A DNA stretch of 62,068 nucleotides, taken from an uncultured Myxococcales bacterium (GTDB lineage Bacteria > Myxococcota_A > UBA9042 > DTJE01). A program made the translations under genes and the position numbers. Below, in pieces: positions 54,549-62,068 of this stretch (the stretch's first letter is position 1; each line of letters begins with the position of its first letter). The stretch spans positions 1 to 62,068 of the forward strand of contig CAIOFV010000158.1 of NCBI GenBank assembly GCA_903857665.1. The letters run 5' to 3'. Under the pieces are notes generated by a model that did not search any database, was not told where the DNA came from, and saw nothing but the letters and a program-made list of their open reading frames with translations.

Positions 54549-54750
54549 GGTCCGGGGCGAAGGGGAAGGCGGGGCCCTTTGGAGGACCTGCGGGACCCGA
54601 CGGGGTGACGGCGGCCTGTTCGCGCGCAGCGCGACGCGGCCCACTGTTTGAGGCCCCCGCAGGGGGCCGAGTTTGGGCCGCGAAGGCCGCCGGCCCCCAG
54701 TCGGGTGCGGGGGCACCGGCGCGGCCCCGCCTTCCCCTTCGCCCCGGACC
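54549..54750. repeat. Giant nested hairpin (element B), 202 bases, between convergent genes
   Basis: A perfect 28-bp outer stem (54549-54576 with 54723-54750) encloses a series of properly nested stems: ACCCGAC (54595-54601) with GTCGGGT (54700-54706); CGGCGGCC (54609-54616) with GGCCGCCG (54685-54692); CGCGGCCCA (54635-54643) with TGGGCCGCG (54674-54682); terminal hairpin GGCCCCC-gca-GGGGGCC (54652-54668). A side hairpin TCGCGC-gca-GCGCGA (54620-54634) has the same GCA loop. No T-run follows. The rest of the 54356-54862 gap holds no supported gene. Confidence 0.8.
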
Positions 54751-54862
54751 CCTTCACCAGATGGGTGCGCGCCCAGGACCGCACTTCTCAACGGTTCCTG
54801 CCTGCAACGAAATCTGACGGTGAATTAGGGGGCGGGACGCCCGAGGGACTTCACCCGCGGGA

Positions 54863-56011
54863 CTACGTCCGAGCCAGCCGCGCCGCGAAGACCCGCAGCA
54901 CGTCCGCGGTGAAGGCGATCTCTTCCGCGGTGGTGAAGCGGCCCAGGCCGAAACGCAGGGTCCGGCGGGCGCGGGAGGCGTCGATGCCCATCGCCGCCAG
55001 CACGTGCGAGGGCTTGGCGGCCTCGGTGGCACAGGCGCTGCCCAGCGCCGCGCCGACGCCCTCGCGGGCCAGCAGCGCCACCAGCGTTTCGCCCGCCACG
55101 CCGTCGATCGTCACGCTGAGGCAGTGGGGCACCGAGCGGGTCGGGTCGCCGTTGCGGACCGACCCCGGGAACGCGTCCCGGATCGCGTCCAGCAGCGCCT
55201 GCGACAGCGACGAGATGCGCGCGACGTCGGCGTCCAGTTCGGCTTCGCACAGGCGCAGCGCCTCGGCCAGCCCGACCACCGCCGGCACGTTGACGGTCCC
55301 CGGCCACAGGCCGCCTTCCTGGCCGCCGCCGTACAGCAGCGGACGGGGACGGATGCTGCGCCGATCCCGCACCACCAGCGCCGCCGCGCCCTTGGGCCCG
55401 TACGCCTTGTGCCCGGACAGCGTCAGCAGATCGGCCGCCAGGGCCAGCGGGCGCAGCGGCATCTTCCCCGGTGCCTGGCTGGCGTCCACGTGCAGCACCG
55501 GGCCGCCCCGGACCAGCAGCGACCGGATGCCGGCCACGGGCTGGATCGTGCCGACCTCGTTGTTCACGGCCATCACGGAAACGAGGATCGTGTCCGGCCG
55601 CAGCCGCGCGCGAACTGTTTCCAGGTCCACCACGCCGTCGGCCCCCACCGGCAGCCACTCGACGTCGAATCCCCGCTCGGCCAGCACCGACGCCGGTTCC
55701 AGCACCGAGGGGTGCTCGATGGCGCTGATCAGCAGGTGGTTCCCCTTTTTCGCCCGCGATTCCGCGATGCCCACGATCGCCAGGTTGTTCGCCGCGGTAG
55801 CCGAGGGCGTGAACACGATCTCCTCGGGCCGCACCCCTGTCGCCGCCGCCACCTCCGCGCGGGCGGCATCGACCGCGTCGCCGGCCTGGCAGCCCCACGA
55901 ATGGATCCGCGCGTGAGGGTTCCCGGGCCGCCCGGACAGCAGCGGCAGCATCACGGCCAGCACCCGCGGGTCCAGCGGCGTCGTGGCCAGGTTGTCGAGG
56001 TACGCTTCCAC
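54863..56011 (-). CDS. Cysteine desulfurase (NifS/IscS family)
   Basis: 382 residues from a GTG at 56011; the ribosome site is weak, but the protein aligns from YLDNLATTPLDPRV, the family's N terminus. PLP enzyme features: FTPSATAANNLAI, SAIEHPSVLEP, VMAVNNEVGTIQPV, HVDASQAPGKMPL, Lys in SGHKAYGPKGAAAL and the persulfide Cys in GSACATEAAKPSHVL. It releases sulfur from cysteine for Fe-S clusters or tRNA thiolation. It is divergent from the Mrp/ApbC gene, consistent with an Fe-S assembly locus. Confidence 0.94.
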   Translation of the reverse strand: MEAYLDNLATTPLDPRVLAVMLPLLSGRPGNPHARIHSWGCQAGDAVDAARAEVAAATGVRPEEIVFTPSATAANNLAIVGIAESRAKKGNHLLISAIEHPSVLEPASVLAERGFDVEWLPVGADGVVDLETVRARLRPDTILVSVMAVNNEVGTIQPVAGIRSLLVRGGPVLHVDASQAPGKMPLRPLALAADLLTLSGHKAYGPKGAAALVVRDRRSIRPRPLLYGGGQEGGLWPGTVNVPAVVGLAEALRLCEAELDADVARISSLSQALLDAIRDAFPGSVRNGDPTRSVPHCLSVTIDGVAGETLVALLAREGVGAALGSACATEAAKPSHVLAAMGIDASRARRTLRFGLGRFTTAEEIAFTADVLRVFAARLART

Positions 56012-56140
56012 GCGGCGGATACTGCCACGCGCGGCCCGCGAAGTCGAACCGGTTGACGACGGGGCCCGCAGGCCCAAGGTTGGTGCGGACCCGGGCCGGC
56101 GCGGCCGGCCCTGCGAAGGCTCTTGGAGAGGAACGACACG

Positions 56141-57202
56141 ATGGCGACGCGGGACGAGGTTTTCGAGGCGCTGACGCGGGTGATGGATCCGGAGTTGGGC
56201 AAGGACATCGTGAAGCTGGGCATGGTCAAGGGCGTCACCGTGGACGGGGACGCGGTCCGCGTCGATGTGGAACTGACCACGCCGGCCTGCCCGCTGAAGC
56301 ACGTGATCCGGCGGGACGTGGAGGCGGCGGTCCGCGCCCTCCCGGGCGTCGGCGCGGTCCACGTCGAACTTGGATCCCGCGTGGCGTCCCGGCAGAAGGA
56401 AAAGGGCGAGCGCCTCCCGTCCGTGAAGAACATCATCGCGGTGGGCGCCGGCAAGGGCGGCGTGGGCAAGTCCACCGTGGCCGTGAACCTGGCGGTGGCG
56501 CTGGCGCAGTCCGGCGCGACGGTCGGCCTGCTGGACGCCGACGTGTACGGCCCCAGCGTTCCGATCCTGCTGGGGCTGGGCGGGCCCGGCGTGGAACCGA
56601 TCCGCGTGGGTGACAAGGACATGATGGCGCCCATCGAGGCCCACGGCTTGAAGGTCATGTCGATGGGCATGCTCCTGGGACAGGGCGACGCGGTGGTCTG
56701 GCGCGGCCCCATGCTGCACAAGGCCGTCAGCCAGTTCCTGGAAGAGGTGAACTGGGGTGACCTGGACTACCTGGTGGTGGACCTGCCCCCGGGGACCGGC
56801 GACGTGCAGATCTCGCTGGCCAACCTGGTGCCGATCTCGGCCGCTATCGTGGTCACGACGCCGCAGGACGTGGCCTTCGCGGACGTCCGCCGGGCCCTGA
56901 AGATGTTCGAAATCACCAAGGTGCCGGTGCTGGGGTTGGTCGAAAACATGGCGTCGTTCACCTGCCCCGGCTGCGGCGCGGTGCATCACCCGTTCGGCGA
57001 CGGCCGCGTCAAGGCGCTGGCCCAGGCGTCCGGCGTGGCGTACCTGGGCGAAATCCCGCTGGACCCGCGCGTGTCCACCAACGGCGACCTCGGCCTGCCG
57101 ATCGTCGTCGCGGATCCTGAGGGGATTCCTGCGGGGGCCATCCGCAGGCTGGCGGAAGCGGTAGCGGGGGGCTTGAGCGTCCTGAACCTCCGTCCGGCAT
57201 GA
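56141..57202 (+). CDS. mrp: Mrp/ApbC Fe-S cluster carrier P-loop ATPase
   Basis: 353 residues from the ATG at 56141 (GGAGAGG upstream). The N-terminal 90 residues are a DUF59/MIP18 domain (EALTRVMDPELGKDIVKLGMV, ELTTPACPLKHVI). The ATPase has the deviant Walker A GKGGVGKSTV, DADVYGPSVP, VDLPPGTGDVQISL and the C-terminal CPGC that holds a bridging 4Fe-4S cluster in dimers. It delivers clusters to apo-proteins such as complex I, whose genes are nearby. Confidence 0.95.
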   Translation: MATRDEVFEALTRVMDPELGKDIVKLGMVKGVTVDGDAVRVDVELTTPACPLKHVIRRDVEAAVRALPGVGAVHVELGSRVASRQKEKGERLPSVKNIIAVGAGKGGVGKSTVAVNLAVALAQSGATVGLLDADVYGPSVPILLGLGGPGVEPIRVGDKDMMAPIEAHGLKVMSMGMLLGQGDAVVWRGPMLHKAVSQFLEEVNWGDLDYLVVDLPPGTGDVQISLANLVPISAAIVVTTPQDVAFADVRRALKMFEITKVPVLGLVENMASFTCPGCGAVHHPFGDGRVKALAQASGVAYLGEIPLDPRVSTNGDLGLPIVVADPEGIPAGAIRRLAEAVAGGLSVLNLRPA

Positions 57203-57338
57203 GGGCCGGCCCCGCGCCGGCTCCGATCGCCTCCTGATTCCCGCAATCACACGAGTTTTCCGGGGTGTCGCCCCCCGCCGATCGATCTTCTTCCGGCAGG
57301 CGCCAGGAATCATCGTACGGAATGTGCTTGAACCCCGC

Positions 57339-57368
57339 TTGACACCCCTCCGCGCACGATGGTATTGG
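57339..57368 (+). promoter_or_regulatory. Likely promoter of the ATP synthase operon
   Basis: A perfect TTGACA at 57339-57344 and TATTGG at 57363-57368, 18 bases apart, upstream of the b' start at 57403. The -10 is weak (3 of 6). The 200-base gap after mrp otherwise shows no gene. Confidence 0.45.
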
Positions 57369-57402
57369 GGTGCACCCGGGACGGGTCCGGAGGTATTCGG
57401 GA

Positions 57403-57873
57403 ATGGATGTGATCGTCGGCGTCGCGCCCCCCCTGGCCGCGGCGTTGGTGGACCTGGACGCCACCTATTTCGTCCAGATGACGATGTTCCTGGTGCTCTA
57501 CGTCCTGCTTTCGCAGGTCTTCTTCAAGCCATACGTGCGCCGTCTGCGCCGTCGCGACCAGGCCGGCACCGGCCTTCGCGAGCAGGCCAAGGACGCGCTC
57601 CGTCGGGCTGGTGAGATGGACGAGAACGCCGAGCATCGCCTGACCGAGGTGAAGCAGGCCGCCGTGCTGGAGCGGCGACGCCTGGCCGAGGACGGCGTGG
57701 CGCTGCGGGACGGCATCGTCGCGAAGGAGCGCGAGCACGCCCAGGCCCACATGGACCGGGAACTGGCCGGCCTGGACGCCGAAAAGGCGACCTTCCTTGC
57801 AGGTGCGGACAGCACGGCCGCCGAACTGGCGGCCTTGATCGATCAGCAGATGCAGTCGGTGGAGGCACGATGA
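57403..57873 (+). CDS. atpF': ATP synthase F0 subunit b'
   Basis: 156 residues from the ATG at 57403 (GGAGG nine bases upstream). One N-terminal membrane helix (FVQMTMFLVLYVLLSQVFF) and then an uninterrupted charged helix (RRLRRRDQAGTG to QQMQSVEAR) that forms half of the peripheral stalk. There is no signal peptide, unlike the b subunit next to it. The stop overlaps the next start by four bases (ATGA). Confidence 0.88.
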   Translation: MDVIVGVAPPLAAALVDLDATYFVQMTMFLVLYVLLSQVFFKPYVRRLRRRDQAGTGLREQAKDALRRAGEMDENAEHRLTEVKQAAVLERRRLAEDGVALRDGIVAKEREHAQAHMDRELAGLDAEKATFLAGADSTAAELAALIDQQMQSVEAR

Positions 57874-58433
57874 GTCGGCGCTCGCTGGCCCTGGCGGCCC
57901 TGGTCGCCGCGTCCCTGCCCGCCGCGGCCTTCGCGTCGGAAGGCGGCGCCGGGCCCGGCCGCGATTTCTACGTGTACCTCGTCGATTTCCTGGTCCTGTT
58001 CATCCCGGTGGCCTGGGTCGTCTGGCCCAAGGCGCGCCAGGCCCTGGCGGACCGCCACGACGCGATGAAGGCCGAACTGGATGAAGCGAAGGCGCGGTTC
58101 GCGGAAGCCGAGGACCGGATGAAGGTCGCACAACAGCGCATCGCCAGCCTGAACGACGAGATGAACACGGTGATGGAGGAGTTCCGTCGGCAGGGCCATG
58201 CGGAGCGGGACGCGCTGGCCCACGAAGGCGTCGCGCTGTCCGAAAAGATCCGGGCCGAAGCCGAGTTCCGGCTGGACCAGGCCGTCAAGATGGCCCGTGC
58301 CGAGCTGGCCGATGCCGTGGTGACCAAGGCGTTCGCGCTGGTGGAAGGACGGCTGGCGGCCAAGGCCGGCGGCGCCCTGCCCGACGGCGTGGTGGATCGC
58401 GTGGTGCGTGAGGTCGGCAACCAGCCGTCCTGA
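57870..58433 (+). CDS. atpF: ATP synthase F0 subunit b, with a signal-peptide-like N terminus
   Basis: 187 residues. The first 22 residues look like a cleavable signal peptide (SRRSLALAALVAASLPAAAFA). The single membrane helix YVYLVDFLVLFIPVAWVVW follows, then a long charged coiled coil (KARQALADRHDAMKAELDEA onward) for the peripheral stalk. Paired with b' and followed by the delta subunit 15 bases later. Confidence 0.92.
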   Translation: MSRRSLALAALVAASLPAAAFASEGGAGPGRDFYVYLVDFLVLFIPVAWVVWPKARQALADRHDAMKAELDEAKARFAEAEDRMKVAQQRIASLNDEMNTVMEEFRRQGHAERDALAHEGVALSEKIRAEAEFRLDQAVKMARAELADAVVTKAFALVEGRLAAKAGGALPDGVVDRVVREVGNQPS

Positions 58434-58448
58434 GATCGTGAGGTGCCC

Positions 58449-58991
58449 ATGACCGACATCGCCGCCCGGCGGTATGCCGCTGCCCTGCTGGACGTCGCCG
58501 CCGAAAAGGGCGCGATCGACCGCGTCCTGGCGGAAGTCGAGTCGTTCGCCGCGACGGTCGCGGGCGCGCCCGCCCTCAAGGAAATCCTGGCCGACCCGAC
58601 CGTGCCGGCGGAAGCCACCGCCCGCGCCGTCGCCGCCATCGCCACCCGGATGGCCCTGTCCGACACCGTCCGCGGGTTCCTGGGCCTGCTGGCCTCCCGC
58701 CGTCGCCTGGGTCGCCCGGAAGCGCTGGTCACGGCCCTTCGCCAGGAACGAGACCTTCGGGCAGGCCGCGCCACCGGCGTGCTGGAATCGGCCGGCCCCG
58801 TCGCGCCGGCGCAGTTGGTACGGCTGCGCGAGGCCGTCGGGGCGTCGATCCGAAAGACCCTGGTCCTTACGGAGCGGCGCGACCCGGCCATGCTGGGCGG
58901 CCTCCGGATCGTCGTCGGCGACCGCGTGTTCGATCTGTCCGCGCGGACGTACCTGGAATCGCTTCGTTCGCATCTGTTGGAGTCCCGATAG
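58449..58991 (+). CDS. atpH: ATP synthase F1 subunit delta
   Basis: 180 residues from the ATG at 58449 (GAGG six bases upstream). Family pattern: [18 protein letters not shown] at the N terminus, [15 protein letters not shown] in the middle and the C-terminal [28 protein letters not shown]. It connects the peripheral stalk to the alpha-beta hexamer. Confidence 0.94.
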   Translation: MTDIAARRYAAALLDVAAEKGAIDRVLAEVESFAATVAGAPALKEILADPTVPAEATARAVAAIATRMALSDTVRGFLGLLASRRRLGRPEALVTALRQERDLRAGRATGVLESAGPVAPAQLVRLREAVGASIRKTLVLTERRDPAMLGGLRIVVGDRVFDLSARTYLESLRSHLLESR

Positions 58992-59011
58992 CCGGTAGCG
59001 GGGTGTTACCC

Positions 59012-60544
<1,533 letters not shown>

Positions 60545-60586
60545 CGTCCCGGATCGCGGCCCACGGGGCCGCGGGAGCAGGTACCC

Positions 60587-61468
60587 ATGCCGACGCTCAA
60601 GCAAGTCCGGCGCCGCCTGACCAGCGTGAAGAACACGCAGAAGATCACGCGCGCCATGAAACTGGTGGCTGCCGCGAAGTTGCGCCGCGCGCAGGACAAC
60701 ATGCTGCGCGCGCTGCCCTACGCGAACCGGATCCGCCAGGTGATCTGGGACATGTCCGAGCACACCAGCCGCGACCTCCATCCCCTCCTGCAGGTCCGCG
60801 AGGAGAAGAAGGCCCTGATGCTGGTCATCACCAGCGATCGCGGCATGTGCGGCGCGTTCAACAGCAACATCAACCGGCGGGCGGAGCGGTACGTCCGGAC
60901 GCTCGAAGGCGGCCAGCAGGAAATGGAACTGGCGCTGCTGGGCCGGAAGGGCCGCGACTACTTCCGCCGCCGCAAGTTCCCCGTGTTCAAGGAATACATG
61001 GAAGTCCTGTCCGCGCCGACCTTCGAGCACATCGCGGAGATCGGCGCCGAGATCACGGCCCGGTTCATCGACGGCGGCCACGACGCGGTGTACGTGGTGT
61101 ACAACGAGTTCAAGTCGGCGATCAGCCAGCAGGTCGTGGTCGAGCGGCTGCTGCCGATCATCCCCGAACACTCCGAAGCGGATCGCGACGAGGAAGAGCG
61201 CCTGGCGGGCATCGAGTTCGCCTACGAGCCGTCCCGGGACGCGATCCTGTCGTCGGTGCTGCCGCTGTACGTGAACGTGCGGCTGTACTTCGCGGTGCTG
61301 GAATCGCTGGCGGCGGAAATGGGCGCCCGCATGACGGCGATGGAGTCGGCGACCAAGAACGCGGGCGAGCTGATCGGGCGCCTGACGCTGCAGTACAACA
61401 AGGCCCGCCAGGCGGCGATCACCAAGGAAATGCTGGAGATCGTCAGCGGCGCCGAGGCGTTGAGATGA
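60587..61468 (+). CDS. atpG: ATP synthase F1 subunit gamma
   Basis: 293 residues. N-terminal helix RRLTSVKNTQKITRAMKLVAAAKLRRAQ, central ITSDRGMCGAFNSNI, and C-terminal helix ending ESLAAEMGARMTAMESATKNAGELIGRLTLQYNKARQAAITKEMLEIVSGAEAL are all canonical. It forms the rotating central shaft. GGGAGCAGG precedes the start. Confidence 0.97.
   Translation: MPTLKQVRRRLTSVKNTQKITRAMKLVAAAKLRRAQDNMLRALPYANRIRQVIWDMSEHTSRDLHPLLQVREEKKALMLVITSDRGMCGAFNSNINRRAERYVRTLEGGQQEMELALLGRKGRDYFRRRKFPVFKEYMEVLSAPTFEHIAEIGAEITARFIDGGHDAVYVVYNEFKSAISQQVVVERLLPIIPEHSEADRDEEERLAGIEFAYEPSRDAILSSVLPLYVNVRLYFAVLESLAAEMGARMTAMESATKNAGELIGRLTLQYNKARQAAITKEMLEIVSGAEALR

Positions 61469-62068
<600 letters not shown>

Noticed and set aside
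54356..54862. Small coding genes in the gap around element B (several frames of 80-180 codons)
   Set aside because: The open frames result from the GC-rich inverted repeats; the translations are Arg/Pro/Gly-rich with no ribosome sites.

Overview
The window is about 62 kb of GC-rich DNA from a Gram-negative bacterium. The best guess is a myxobacterium-like (Myxococcota / former deltaproteobacterial) chromosome. This rests on the many short-leader lipoproteins with Asp/Pro/Ala-rich linkers, the Cys-rich CGDDGCGG-type and MopE/thrombospondin-type-3 secreted proteins, the SUMF1-fold lipoproteins, a DUF362 fusion, and a type II secretion ATPase. It is inference from protein style; no rRNA or other phylogenetic marker was used. 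No tRNA, rRNA, CRISPR array or intact insertion sequence was recognised.

Region 1 (1-3.3 kb) looks accessory and is visibly less GC-rich. It holds the end of a protein built from 37-residue tandem repeats, a GIY-YIG protein, a membrane-anchored protein of unknown function behind a promoter/palindrome cluster, and a frameshifted DUF4160 gene beside an intact DUF2442 gene. Region 2 (3.4-19.1 kb) carries secreted proteins and lipoproteins, a TetR regulator with a candidate operator, then a minus-strand run thrS-methyltransferase-DUF362 fusion, a membrane sulfatase-fold enzyme with a MopE-like insert, and a divergent pair: a secretion ATPase with an N-terminal cNMP-binding-like domain and a PAS-GGDEF diguanylate cyclase.

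Region 3 (19.1-30 kb, minus strand) is the most striking part. It is one tightly packed run: zinc-ribbon membrane protein, TPR membrane protein, aroB, a trifunctional aroD-aroE-aroA fusion, aroK, aroC with a chorismate-mutase-like tail, and an 800-residue radical SAM-methyltransferase fusion that shares a 4-base start/stop overlap with aroC. Together these encode every step from DAHP to chorismate (only DAHP synthase is absent), possibly on to prephenate, with an uncharacterised tailoring enzyme attached.

Region 4 (30-45.6 kb) has ftsK, a ceramidase-family lipoprotein, a large thrombospondin-type-3 lipoprotein, seven complex I genes (nuoEF-JKLMN, minus strand) and a metallophosphoesterase. 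Region 5 (45.6-54.8 kb) is accessory: a PaeR7I/XhoI-type restriction-modification pair, an orphan helical protein, two tandem SUMF1-fold lipoproteins and a MNT-HEPN toxin-antitoxin-like pair. Two giant nested hairpin elements (45603-45775 and 54549-54750) each sit between convergent genes. Region 6 (54.9-62 kb) returns to core functions: cysteine desulfurase, the Mrp/ApbC Fe-S carrier, and the ATP synthase operon b'-b-delta-alpha-gamma-beta, with beta cut by the window edge.
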